From Apricaphanius iberus (lineage: Eukaryota > Chordata > Actinopteri > Cyprinodontiformes > Aphaniidae), in the NCBI GenBank assembly GCA_028564705.1, contig JAPXFQ010002758.1, positions 2,003,570-2,067,569 on the forward strand: a stretch of 64,000 nt of DNA, given 5' to 3'. Within the stretch, counting starts at the first letter, position 1. Each line of letters starts with the position of its first letter. Of this stretch, positions 34,285-45,249 are shown one piece after another. Under the pieces are notes generated by a model. That model was not told where the DNA came from. It saw only the letters and a program-made list of their open reading frames with translations, and did not search any database. The position numbers and the translations under genes are program-made.

Positions 34285-36491
34285 TCATATAGGGACCTAA
34301 CAGCCCGTATCAGAGGGCCTGGTACCCCATACTCCCGGAGTACCCCCCACAGGACACCCCGAGGGACACGGTCGAACGCCTTCTCCAAGTCCACAAAGCA
34401 CATGTAGACTGGTTGGGCGAACTCCCACGTACCCTCCAGGACCCTGCCGAGGGTGTAGAGCTGGTCCAGTGTTCCACGGCCAGGACGAAAACCGCATTGT
34501 TCCTCCTGGATCCGAGGTTCGACTATCCGTCGTACCCTCCTCTCCAGAACCCCTGAATAGACCTTACCAGGGAGGCTCAGAAGTGTGATCCCCCTGTAGT
34601 TGGAACACACTCTGTGGTCCCCCTTTTTAAAGAGGGGGACCACCACCCCGGTCTGCCAATCCAAGGGAACTGCCCCCGATGTCCACGCAATATTGCAGAG
34701 CCGCGTCAACCAACACAGCCCTACAACATCCAGAGCCTTGAGGAACTCCGGCCGAATCTCATCCACCCCCGGAGCCTTACCACCGAGGAGCTTTTTAACA
34801 ACCTCGGCGACTTCAGCCCCAGAGATTGGAGAGTCCGTCCCAGAGTCCCCAGACTCTGCTTCCAAACAGGAAGGCGTGTCGGTGGGATTGAGGAGGTCTT
34901 CGAAGTATTCCATCCACCGACCCAAAACGTCCCGCGTTGAGGTCAGCAGCACACCGCCCCCACTGTAAACAGTGTTGGCGGCAGACCGCTTCCCCCCCCT
35001 GAGACGCCGGATGGTGGACCAGAATCGCTTCGAAGCCATACGGAAGTCGTTCTCCATGGTCTCTCCAAACTCCTCCCACGCCCGAGTTTTTGCCTCAGCG
35101 ACCATCCGAGCCGCACTCCGCTTGGCCTGCCGGTACCTATCAGCTGCTTCCGGAGTCCCACAGGCCAAGAAGGCCCGATAGGACTCCTTCTTCAGCTTGA
35201 CAGCATCCCTCACCGCCGGTGTCCACCAGCGGGTTCGAGGGTTGCCGCCACGACAGGCACCAACTACCTTGCGGCCACAACTACGGTCAGCCGCTTCGAC
35301 AATGGAGGCACGGAACATGGCCCATTCGGACTCAATGTCCCCCGCCTCCCCCGGGACGTGTTTGAAGTCCTGTCGGAGGTGAGAGTTGAAACCCCTTCTG
35401 ACAGGAGACTCCGCCAGACGTTCCCAGCAGACCCTCACAACACGTTTGGGCCTACCAGGTCTGTCCGGCGTCTTCCCCCACCACCGGAGCCAACTCACCA
35501 CCAGGTAGTGGTCGGTGGATAGCTCCGCCCCTCTCTTCACCCGAGTGTCCAAAACATGCGGCCGCAGGTCAGATGAAACGACAACCAGGTCGATCATCGA
35601 GCCGCGGCCTAGGGTGTCCTGGTGCCAAGTGCACACATGAACACCCTTATGCTTGAACATGGTGTTCGTTATGGACAATCCATGACGAGCACAGAAGTCC
35701 AACAACAAAACACCGCTCGGGTTCAGATCGGGGGGGCCATACCGCCCAACCACGCCTCTCCAGGTCTCACTGTCATTGCCAACGTGAGCGTTGAAGTCTC
35801 CCAGGAGAATGAGGGAGTCTCCAGAAGGAGCACTCTCCAGCACCCCCTCCAAGGACTCCAAGAAGGGTGGGTAGTCTGATCTACTGTTCGGTGCATAAGC
35901 ACAAACAATAGTCAGCACCCGTCCCCCCACCCGTAGGCGGAGGGAGGCTACCCTCTCACTCACCGGGGTAAACCCCAACGTACAGGCGCCGAGATGGGGG
36001 GCAACAAGTATGCCCACCCCAGCTCGGCGCCTCTCACCGGGAGCAACTCCAGAGTGGAAGAGAGTCCAACCCCTCTCGAGGAGACGGGTTCCAGAGCCAG
36101 AGCCATGCGTCGAGGCAAGGCCGACGATGTCCAGTCGGAACCTCTCAGCCTCGCACACCAGCTCCGGCTCCTTCCCCACCAGAGAGGTGACGTTCCACGT
36201 CCCAAGAGCCAGCTTCTGCAGCCGAGGATCGGACCGCCAAGGTCCCCGCCTTCGGCCACCGCCCGTCTTACACGGCACCCGACCCCTATGGCCCCTCCCA
36301 CAGGTGGTGAGCTCATGGGAAGGGGGGCCCATGTTTCCTCTTCGGGCTAAGCCCGGCCGGGCCCCATGGAAAAAGGCCCGGCCACCAGGCGCTCGCCAAC
36401 GTGCCCCACCTCCAGGCCTGGCTCCAGAGTGGGGCCCCGGTGACCCGCGTCCGGGCGAGGGAACACTAGATCCATCTATTTTATTCATCAT
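34285..36491 (-). CDS. RTE LINE ORF, inverted part: endonuclease and N-terminal RT
   Basis: Open for over 730 codons. Residues are counted from the first Met at 36491, which may not be the true start. The EEP endonuclease spans about 95-335: LGTWNVTS at 97-103, [10 protein letters not shown] around 231 (catalytic Asp and Asn), SMIDLVV near 300 and STDHYLV near 325 (catalytic His). A Trp/Arg-rich linker follows, and RT motifs begin near 590: [49 protein letters not shown]. The frame ends shortly after [13 protein letters not shown] (motif A, catalytic Asp) and SLYDG, where the inversion breakpoint cuts it. The remaining palm lies on the other strand from 36501. In an intact element the product nicks target DNA and copies its own RNA there. 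No internal stop suggests a young copy. Confidence 0.92.
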
Positions 36492-36500
36492 ACGGGTCGT

Positions 36501-37496
36501 CGGGCTGTTAGGTCCCTATATGACCGGTGTCAGAGTCTGGTTCGCATTGCCGGCAGTAAGTCGGACTCGTTTCCAGTGAGAGTTGGACTCCGCCAAGGTT
36601 GCCCTTTATCACCGATCCTGTTCATAACGTTTATGGACAGGATTTCTAGGTGCAGCCAAGGTGTTGAGGGGATCCGTTTTGGTGACCTCAGGATCGGGTC
36701 TCTGCTTTTCGCAGATGATGTGGTCTTGTTGGCTTCGTCTGAACGTGATCTACAGCTCTCGTTGGAGCGGTTCGCAGCCGAGTGTGAAGCGGCTGGGATG
36801 AGGATCAGCACCTCCAAATCCGAGACCATGGTCTTGAGTCGGAAAAGGGTAGGGTGCTCTCTTCGGGTTGGGGATGAGGTCCTTCCTCAAGTGGAGGAGT
36901 TTAGGTATCTGGGGGTCTTGTTCACGAATGAGGGAAAAATGGAGCGGGAGATCGATGGACGGATTGGTAGGGCGTCTGCAGTCATGCGGGCGCTGTACCG
37001 GTCTGTCGTGGTGAAGAGAGAGCTGAGTCGAAAGGCGAAGCTCTCGATTTACCGGTCGATCTACGTTCCTACCCTCATCTATGGTCACGAACGCTGGGTG
37101 GTGACCGAAAGAACGAGATCGCGGATACAGGCGGCTGAAATGAGTTTCCTCCGTAGGGTGGCTGGGCTCTCCCTTAGAGATAGGGTGAGAAGCTCGGTCA
37201 TCCGGAGGGAGCTCAGAGTAGAGCCGCTGCTCCTCCACATCGAGAGGAGCCAGTTGAGGTGGCTCGGGCATCTAGTCAGGATGCCTCCTGGACGCCTCCC
37301 TGGTGAGGTGTTCCGGGCATGTCCCACCGGGAGGAGACCCAGGGGAAGACCCAGGACCCGTTGGAGAGATTATGTCTCCCAGCTGGCCTGGGAACGCCTC
37401 GGGATTCCTCCCGAGGAGCTGGCCCAAGTGGCCGGGGAGAGGCAAGTCTGGGTCTCCTTGCTTAGGCTACTGCCCCCGCGACCCGACCCCGGATAA
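36501..37496 (+). CDS. RTE LINE ORF, forward part: RT palm, thumb and C-terminus
   Basis: Open from the breakpoint at 36501 to the stop at 37494-37496, with no own start codon needed because it is the 3' part of a longer ORF. It begins with SLYDR, repeating the end of the inverted part. It continues [14 protein letters not shown] (motif B), [12 protein letters not shown] (motif C; FADD at about 36708-36719) and [11 protein letters not shown]. The C-terminal region includes [49 protein letters not shown] and [15 protein letters not shown], ending PPRPDPG. The stop overlaps the GGATAAGCGG tail box. All catalytic Asp residues of the palm are present. Confidence 0.93.
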   Translation, partial: RAVRSLYDRCQSLVRIAGSKSDSFPVRVGLRQGCPLSPILFITFMDRISRCSQGVEGIRFGDLRIGSLLFADDVVLLASSERDLQLSLERFAAECEAAGMRISTSKSETMVLSRKRVGCSLRVGDEVLPQVEEFRYLGVLFTNEGKMEREIDGRIGRASAVMRALYRSVVVKRELSRKAKLSIYRSIYVPTLIYGHERWVVTERTRSRIQAAEMSFLRRVAGLSLRDRVRSSVIRRELRVEPLLLHIERSQLRWLGHLVRMPPGRLPGEVFRACPTGRRPRGRPRTRWRDYVSQLAWERLGIPPEELAQVAGERQVWVSLLRLLPPRPDPG

Positions 37497-37504
37497 GCGG
37501 AGGA

Positions 37505-37522
37505 AGATGGATGGATGGATGG
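37505..37522 (+). repeat. GGAT tail of the RTE element
   Basis: GATGG repeated after the stop codon forms almost the whole 3' UTR, as is usual for Rex3-type elements. The same tail ends the other RTE copies and the SINEs in this window. Confidence 0.9.
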
Positions 37523-37607
37523 AAGTTTAAGCAAATGATGGTTGCAGAATGATCAGGACAGAGGAACATATTACCTTAACATGCCTGAAAAGGACATTTT
37601 TTATACT

Positions 37608-37609
37608 GA

Positions 37610-37697
<88 letters not shown>
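37608..37697 (+). repeat. microsatellite (GAAA)n, about 22 units
   Basis: Uninterrupted purine tetranucleotide run, 85 bp downstream of the RTE tail. Confidence 0.97.
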
Positions 37698-37699
<2 letters not shown>

Positions 37700-39105
37700 A
37701 AGAACATTCTGTATTGCTGTAATTATTCTTTAACACATTTTTAACTGCCTCCTCTAATTGGACTTTCATCTGAGCCCACCTTAGTCAGTTTCCATGATTA
37801 GCGCAAGTCAAACGTGTCATTAGTGTGTTTATGTGTGTGAGAGGGAGGGAGCTGATGGAGATGTGTATATTGTCTAGTGGTTTGAGCAAAGCTCTTTGCT
37901 GTCAACTCATTTGTCTTTATCATGTGCAATCAGAAATACCCTCCAAGGAGACAGCTTTAAACGTCTAGTTGCACCTTCTAAAAAATGCACATACGTTCAC
38001 ATCACACGATACTGAAGTAAAAATAACAGAATTCTGAAGCCTGACAATCATAAGAAATGACTCTTTCACTTAAAGAACTTCCAACTAATGTAAACACATA
38101 GCCATAGTTAAGTACATAGATGTTTCCGACACAAATGTACTGCTACACAAGAAATTATTCCTAGCATTTGACAGTCAGCATGATAAAGCTGATGCTCTTG
38201 TGATTTATCAGCACTAATAGCTACCTGCCAGTGCTTCTAGCTATTATCAGACATAAATTATGGACTTAAAATGCCTGTTTCTACTGAATGCATAAATGTT
38301 GAGAGACAGAATGAAAAATGATAAAGTTTAATTGATTAAATTAGGAACAATGCTCTTCCCTTACTGATATGTAAAAAACTATGCATATTGCATGCAAGAT
38401 TTAGACTACCTGAATGAGATTCATAAAGTTCCACAGTTGCCCTAGTTTGGCTGAGCAACAACATTTAGCGCGATTTCCCAAAATGGCAAATGTTTGGCGG
38501 GAAAAGGAATGACCAGGAGGAAATTCTAAGTCAGTATTGGCTCTGCCTTCTCCTGATCAGGCTATCAACAGGTGAATTAATTTAGGCTGGTCCTGGTAAT
38601 TAACCATTACACCAAGAGACATCAGAGCTGGATGATAGTCAGTAGGTTGGCAGTTATAAGCCAGGTTGGTGATGAAGTACTCAAATCAAATATTGCTTTG
38701 AGCATTTATGTAATCTGATGTAAATGTCCTGTGTCTTGTCTTCTAAACCTTTTTTTTTCTTAAAACCAATCATTGCAATATTTTCTTCTATATTTATATT
38801 TATCCAGCTCTGTGTGTAAATTCATGTTTTTTATCTACTTACTACTCCACCACAACTTATTCCTGTTCTGGTTTGTGTATGCCGCAGTAGCACGTTGATT
38901 TCCTCACTGTGGATTAATCAATTATTTCACTTCATTTGAATTCATATATTTATTATTTTTATTTGTATATAAATTAGCAACATATAAAAAGTGGTACTAA
39001 AGCAAACAGTACTATTCAAAACATGACAATACTTGCCAAGATAATATATGGCTGTTGAGGAATTGGTGTACAGCAGGACGTGTATGTGTGCATAAATTAC
39101 ATGTG
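37700..39105. other. non-coding stretch, nothing recognised
   Basis: AT-rich, no recognisable features. Confidence 0.4.
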
Positions 39106-39111
39106 AGTTAT

Positions 39112-39660
39112 TATTATTGACGTATTGGCTTGAGTTTATATGATTAAGTTCATAAGTTGTCAGTGGAAATTTTCCAAGTATCCCCTCCGAATGTCAGCCC
39201 ATCCTTGCTGTATTTATGTTGCTTTATGCATATTGCGTCACTGTATAGTTTCAGTAAATTTCGTGGTGAGTTATTAAAATGTTAAATTATTCAGTTAAAG
39301 CAATGTTTTTGGACTTTAATTAATGCTAACTGATTAGCAGAAGTAGCTGTGCATACTCTTCACAGTAAGAGCATTCATTTCTTGATGTTAACATTGATAG
39401 TTTTATGTGTTGAGTGTTTACGTATGGAAAAATGGTAAATTATGACATTTGATTACTAAGTCTATTATATATATCATTCATGTGATGTTTAACACAGACA
39501 TGTGATATCCAAATGTTAAGTTTATTCATATATATTATTGTTAGTTCTATCTTAGTGGTAATTATTTATCATTACATTTTTATTCTTAACCACCAAACCT
39601 GTATCAGCAGTTGTGTGGAAACCTTAAAATCAATTTTAACACTTTCAAATTAACTGAAAG
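39112..39660 (+). repeat. dispersed repeat, probably hAT interior, copy 1
   Basis: Collinear, same-orientation homology to 56626-56955. Shared blocks include TATGATTAAGTTCAT, AGTTGTCAG, GACATTTGATTACTAAGT and TATCAGCAG(T/C)TGTG. The 56-kb copy is preceded by a TAGGGTTGT hAT-type terminus. Confidence 0.6.
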
Positions 39661-39664
39661 AATG

Positions 39665-41775
39665 TGGAACTTAACTAACTATCCCATGGGAAATATGTGG
39701 TTGCTAGAAAACGGATTCAAATTCCAACTTGAACTTGAACTTGTTGGCCGTGTGAAAAATTATTTATCTTCCTAAGAGCATATTTACCCAAAATTAATGG
39801 TTGCCTCCTTAATGCCAGGGTCATGAATGTGAGGTAGTGATAACTTGACTTAGTTAATAAATTTATGAAAATTAATGACTGATTAGAGTCACAACTCATT
39901 GGCATTGTAAAACTTTGATCTCTTAAATGACTTCCCATCGTTCTTGTATTAAGACTGTACAGGGTTTGTTTTATCCTTTCTAAAGCACTTTACCTATTAA
40001 ACCTTTGACCCTTCTTACATTTCATCCAATTCTTTAACAGCAAAGTGTCTTTATCTATCCACAGACTCATGCATCTGTAAAATCCGGATTTCTGATATAC
40101 ACGCTAACCCTCAGGATAAACTAAATGGATCAGAACTTTTAGGCTTAAAAGTTAATGCAAGCCTATAAGATCTGTTTAAATGTTCAGTCCCTCATAATTA
40201 CGATAGGTTGGCTTTACATCTCACTTTGTTATTTAATGAAAAGTCTACACCGAACGCACTTGGTTTGCTTATGATTTTGTTAAATAAGGAAACTGCATTG
40301 ATTATAGTAGAAGTTAATGACAGGAGTAAGATTGTGAAAGGTGTAAAATGCCTGGTGTTGGTTCTGGAAAAGTTACATGGCGACTTGAAATTGCGGTGTC
40401 GTCATCCAAGAAATCGGGGTCGCGTTTTGGTGTAACGAGGAGCTGGCACATGCTAAATAGTGGATTGAATTATAATTGTCCTGGGATTGAAATGCATAGA
40501 AGGATTTCTAGGGTTTTAGCTCAGGCAAAAGGGCAATCTGTCAAAACAGCTGTTCACCAAAAGTTATGGGGAAAAACTTGAATCTGACCGAGCAGGATCT
40601 GCATACTGTGAAAGTTCAGGAACACCAATGAAGCTTCTCAAGTTGTCATTGAAAATGTTTTCTATTAAATATCCATTTCCACTGCTGAACTCCGCTCCCT
40701 TGATTCAAATTGGGAAAGTGGAAAAAGTAATTTAATTTTGCTATGGGTTATCAGGATTATTGAAAGGGAAAGTAATTAAATGAAGACCTGGGACAAATTT
40801 TATTTATTTTTTTAAACCATTTCTGAGTCTGCTACAATTTACTTTCCTGCCAAGTTAGTTTAACATCTAGGTTTGACTTGGAGACCTGGTGTGTGCATGC
40901 GTGTGCGTTTAAAAATGTGGCCACTTTAAAAATGAAACAAACAAATGTTACTCTGACATGTCTGTCTAAATACTTTACAAATGTCTTCTATTCAGTGTCC
41001 TATAAATGTGCTTGTAAAAAACCTGTATTAGGAGCGACATAAATAATAAATAAAAAAATTACAATGTAAACTGATTTTTCACCAACCATTTGGCTTATCC
41101 TTAGATTTTTAGACATTCCTAATATATTATTTATAGCAAGAGGTTATTGGACTCTTTTTTTTCTTCTTCTTACAGATAACAGAAAATAGCTCAATCCTTT
41201 TGAAATATTAATTACTCTTAAATATGATGAAGCCAAGAGTAATGACTCCTTAACAGTCACATGGCCTTCATAAACAGAGTACCTCACAGACTTGAGCACT
41301 TAAATTGATTCGCTTGTTTTAGATTCAATAATAGAAGTAAACTTTTTTTACTCTCCTATTGGTGGAGGGTTGAACAACAATCATTCATTTGTTAGTCATA
41401 CATTTCATCTCAGGTTTACCGATTTAACCAACTTATCTGGGAAGCAGAGGAAACTTCAAGACATTGAAGTTTTTACACATTTAAAACAAGCTAAGCACCT
41501 GCCATGAATGGCAAAAAAGTTCATTTTCAGGGTGATATCACACACTATAATCATGAATTATTTACATTTACATTTTCAAGAACTTGTTAGGATGAACAGG
41601 AATCGTTTTTAGCAAAATAATTGATACTACAGTTACTGGCACCCCAAACACGATGTATTAAATTAATGCACCTGAGCATTTTTTTAAATTCATACTTTTT
41701 TTTAGATGCTCAGAGTGTCGAGGAACTTTTCAAGGAACACTCTGAAATCCAGGTTCCCTGGAGTATAAATATATC
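39665..41775. other. non-coding stretch, nothing recognised
   Basis: Two overlapping small frames at 40208-40581 are not recognised. Otherwise AT-rich. Confidence 0.35.
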
Positions 41776-41780
41776 ATTAC

Positions 41781-41959
41781 CAGGGGTGGGTAGTAACTAG
41801 TTACATTAACTCTGTTACATCTGCTTGAATAACTTCAGAACAAATGGACTTTTATGGAGTAGTTTTACTGGACCATACCTCATACTTTTAAGTGATCAGT
41901 ATTTCAATGAAATATTGCAACTCTTACTTTAGTAAAGTTTTTGGCTACTGTAACCACAG
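41781..41959. mobile_element. hAT-type MITE (CAGGGGTGGGTAGTAAC end)
   Basis: CAGGGGTGGGTAGTAACTAG at the left and GGCTACTGTAACCACAG at the right resemble imperfect inverted termini of a common fish hAT MITE. Flanking 8-mers do not match well. Confidence 0.5.
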
Positions 41960-42233
41960 AGACTAACTTTACAAAATAAAACAGAACGCTTGTTTAACCT
42001 AAAATTCATAAGTCTCACACATAGAGTTTATGCTGAGGTGAGAACTCTTGTTTGTACACAAGCTTCATCAATTTAACATTCCTTTCTATCTGCTTAGCCT
42101 GATGGATTTTAGTGAGATTTAGTGGCATCACTTTAGCTGAGTATATTCAATAAATTAGAATATCATAGAAAAGTCAATTTATTTTGGTAGCTTTATTTAC
42201 TAAGTCAGACACATTGTATAGATTAATCACTTT

Positions 42234-42430
42234 ACCTGGTCTCTCTAAATTGCCCTTAGGTATGAGTGTGTGCAGGCAAGATTGCTTGTTTTGTGTGTCT
42301 CTTCGTTGCCCTGTAATGGTCTGGCGACTTTTCCACGGTGTACCCAGCTGGAGATAGGCACCAGCACCCCACACTGTCCACCCTGCCTGAAAACCCCTAC
42401 AAGGATAAGTGGCATAGATTATAGATAGAT
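42234..42430 (+). mobile_element. SINE copy, head missing
   Basis: Holds CTGGTCTCTCTAAATTGCCC, the GTCTGGCGACTTTTCCACGG block and GCTGGAGATAGGCACCAGC. It ends AAGGATAAGTGGCATAGA with a TAGA-like tail. Same family as 53980-54343, 5'-truncated. Confidence 0.75.
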
Positions 42431-42899
42431 GACTATATTAAATTAAATGGCAGAAGGGGCAGAGATGAAGAGTTAAGTGACTCAGCCATTGTGCATGAGT
42501 CTATTTTTGACAGCCTTTTTGTGTATGTACCTTTGTATCTTTTTGCTTGTGTGAATGCATATCTTTCTGTTCACAGGCATAACTGATGAATGATGTATAT
42601 AAGATTGATGCATAATCATGCAAAGGTGGTTAGTCATTCCATTATCCTGGTTGTCTGTGACAACTTTTAATTGTGTTTTGCCTTTGTTTCAGCTGCATTC
42701 TAATGCATCTAGACTGGGGGTCACCTCTTATCACTGTTATCAACAACAACAATAAAACTTGACAAAAGTCTGGACTACATTTAAAACAGTCTGTAAGCAA
42801 ATACAGCCAGAGACAAACACTCACTGTATAAATACAATAAGACATCCATAGCCTGCTTCTGAGGAAAAAACAACGCATGGGCGGGGCTTCCTCTGTTGT

Positions 42900-43432
42900 C
42901 GCATGTTCTGAACTATGGTGGATCGTAACGAGAGAGTGACTGGGCTTTATTAGATAGATAAAGCTAGACAACTTTGACATCGGGTGCATCAGCGCCCACT
43001 AAAACATAATTTTAGCTGAATAATTTCATATTTTTGATGCAGCGACATCTCTCTATGAAATGTACTGAAGCTATAGAGTGAGCCAACATGCATAAATTAA
43101 CATAAATACAGACCATTTAAACTCTGCAACGCAACAGTGAGCTGATATCGACAGTAGACGGAAATTTCACACACAGACCTTATGAACGTATTATCATATC
43201 AACACAGCCAATAAGCCAATAGTAATATACTCACATGTCATTTAGGATCACATACACATGCTGCTGCGCAACAATCCGCAGTTTGGCTGGTTAGGAGGGC
43301 GAGCTGATGTGTTGCAGGCTGAGTTATAAACAAGGTGGTGTTCTGTACATGCGTTCATTGAATTAAAAAAAAAAGTTAATTCTAGGAATAAATTGGTCCG
43401 TGTTTGCGGGTTAATTTTGACAGCCCTAACTT
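42900..43432. mobile_element. hAT-like relic, right terminus
   Basis: Ends GGTTAATTTTGACAGCCCTA at 43412-43431, the complement of a TAGGGCTGTCAAAATTAACC terminus typical of fish hAT elements. No matching left end found, so the left limit is a guess. Confidence 0.4.
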
Positions 43433-43599
43433 TTAGCAGTTTTCTGCAAAAAAAGTAATATTTACCTTTACTGTTGATTTAGGGAATTACTCTTGGCTGA
43501 TGGAATGCGCAGAATCCCTAGTACTTGAAACCTGGGAAGAAAAGAACAAAATAAGGTACTGAAATGTGCGCTGTGTTAAGTTTGACCCTGGATATATGA

Positions 43600-44870
43600 A
43601 ATTATATCAAAGGGTTCTATGATTAAAATGACGGCAGCGCTGGCTTCCTGCCATTATCAGAGCGTAACGTTGCTCTCAAAGGGAAACTTCCCCCCGGCCG
43701 TATTACAGTGCCACACCCGGTCTCTCTCTCTTCCCCCTGATCACGCAACAAAATTCTCTGTCCATGGAGGGTTGATCTCTGATAAGTCCCTCCATGTCGG
43801 TTGGCTGAAACATCCCTCAATTAACCCCACCGCAATCCTCTGCCAATCTGACTCGATGCCCGGGACCCCAGGAGGAGCCCCACAGTTTAAAAAAAAAAAC
43901 AACCAGAAAGAACTCGCTGTCACTGGTTCGACTCAAGTTGGGCTTAAGGAGATCTCTCCAACGCACGCTTTCATATGCGATATCCTCAGCTGAACAAAGA
44001 GAGATTTTCCCTCCTTTTTCCCTCGGTCTTGGTCTTCTCAAAGTAAGAGCTCCTTATTATTATAGGTCTGGGTGGAGCATACTCTAGAATATTTTTCCCT
44101 TATCCATGCATGCCTCTGTAAACATTCCGTTAATCAGTGTTGTGTTTAAAGTTGCTGTGTTTTCTTTTATTAGTAAGCAAGCGGTGTTTGATTGTGTTTG
44201 TGATTTTTGCTGTGATCTCGTTGTTGAGCTAAGAACCTGAGAGTTTCTGAGAGATGAGCAAAGCCCATGTTAACCCTTTGTTCAATGCATAACCATTCAG
44301 TTCAGAGCGCTTTGTTAGCCAAAAGCTAGGTCAGTGATAAGAGCCACGCTGTCTCTTTCAGAGTGACTACGAGGTTAATTAATAAAAAACTCATCTTTCA
44401 GCAATTTTGCTCGTTCACATGCGTATGTCGCCTCTACACCTTCGTGCATGCGTGCTACAAAATACGTACGTTCAGGAAGCTCCCCGTCACGTGGCTTTTA
44501 TTATGTCCATTTGTCCGCCATCTTTGTAGTTGTTTACGTAGCATGTAGCCTAGCCATTTAGCTTAGGCATTTAGCTTAGACCTAATTAGCCGAGAGTGAA
44601 ATCATTTTGTTTTGTGTGAATCATTTTTAGTTATTAAAGTTGTTAAACTGAATCAAATCTTCTTGCTTCTTTTCACTGAGTGAATTTGATTCATTGCCAA
44701 TAGTTCACTCTTCAGACAGATTATCTGGTACCTACAAACTGTTGTGGATAGAGTTAACGTGGAAAACATATATTTGCTGGGTTAGTTCCCAGCTGGTGCC
44801 CCGATTATCTACTTTAAAAGAATATTAAAGTAATAATGAATGAGTTATTAATTTAAAATTCCCCAGATAA
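43600..44870 (+). other. possible LTR-retroelement remnant
   Basis: A GC-richer block at 43620-44050 is followed by an AT-rich part with TATTAAAG (44634-44641) and a TTCCCAGCTGGTGCCCCGAT segment (44785-44804), which resembles an LTR end plus primer-binding-like sequence. No gag/pol, second LTR or target duplication is seen. The 124-codon frame at 43619-43993 has no known domain. Confidence 0.2.
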
Positions 44871-44937
44871 CCAGATAGACAATAACCTCATTTAATTATC
44901 CAACAGCAGGTTTTTGGTCTGGTTACTACCTTTTATG

Positions 44938-44982
44938 TCAGAATCGGTGCCAAAATGGCACCTGATATCGGTACCCATCCCT
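44938..44982. mobile_element. hAT-type terminus fragment
   Basis: GATATCGGTACCCATCCCTA is the complement of a TAGGGATGGGTACCGATATC end seen in fish hAT MITEs. It is directly followed by SINE sequence, and the other terminus is absent. Confidence 0.45.
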
Positions 44983-44989
44983 AATCACC

Positions 44990-45247
44990 AAAACATTGCA
45001 GGGCAACATAGATGCAGACAGGAAAACAACCATGCATGCACTCACACCTAAGGACAATTTAGAATGACCAATTAACCTCACAGTCAGGTTTTTGGACTGT
45101 GGGAAGAAGCCAGAGTACCCAGAGAGAACCCATGCATCCACAGAGAGAACATGCAAACTACATGCAAAAAGATTCAGGGCTGGGATTTGAACCCAGGACC
45201 TTTTACCTACAAGGCAACAGTGCTACCCATTGCACCACCATGCAGCT
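44990..45247 (-). mobile_element. SINE copy with good tRNA-like B box, tail missing
   Basis: The minus strand starts with GAGCTGCATGGTGGTGCAAT (A-box-like head) and has GGGTTCAAATCC, a near-perfect pol III B box, at 45188-45199. It then follows the family body. The tail-proximal third is truncated near 44990. Confidence 0.8.
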
Positions 45248-45249
45248 CT

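Larger units (their letters stand above)
34285..37522. mobile_element. near-full-length RTE/Rex3-like LINE with 5' inversion
   Basis: About 3.2 kb, GC- and CpG-rich against AT-rich surroundings. The 5' two thirds (endonuclease and N-terminal RT) lie on the minus strand at 34285-36491+. The 3' third (RT palm to end) lies on the plus strand from 36501, ending GGATAAGCGGAGGAAGATGG and a GGAT tail. The two breakpoints share 23 identical bases (34285-34307 complement and 36501-36523). Imperfect flanks AAGTCTAACCA (34274-34284) and AAGTTTAAGCA (37523-37533) match at 9 of 11 and may be the target duplication. This structure is that of a twin-primed insertion. Family: RTE clade, Rex3-like by the short 3' UTR and GATG tail. 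Confidence 0.9.

Noticed and set aside
34600..36579. Plus-strand open frames of 60-189 codons across the inverted RTE part
   Set aside because: They lie antisense to the much better supported endonuclease/RT frame and show no domains; they are open because the element is GC-rich.
36530..37327. Minus-strand frames opposite the RTE forward part
   Set aside because: Shadows of the RT/C-terminal frame.
37527..37769. 80-codon frame with repeated FLSF
   Set aside because: Translation of the (GAAA)n microsatellite.
40208..40581. Overlapping small frames as a novel gene
   Set aside because: No start context, domain, or splice signals that I can support.
42900..43432. Complete hAT element
   Set aside because: Only the right terminus is identifiable; no left end or 8-bp duplication.
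43619..43993. 124-codon plus-strand frame as a viral or host gene
   Set aside because: No homology recognised; a run of lysine codons from a poly(A) tract interrupts it; context suggests repeat debris.
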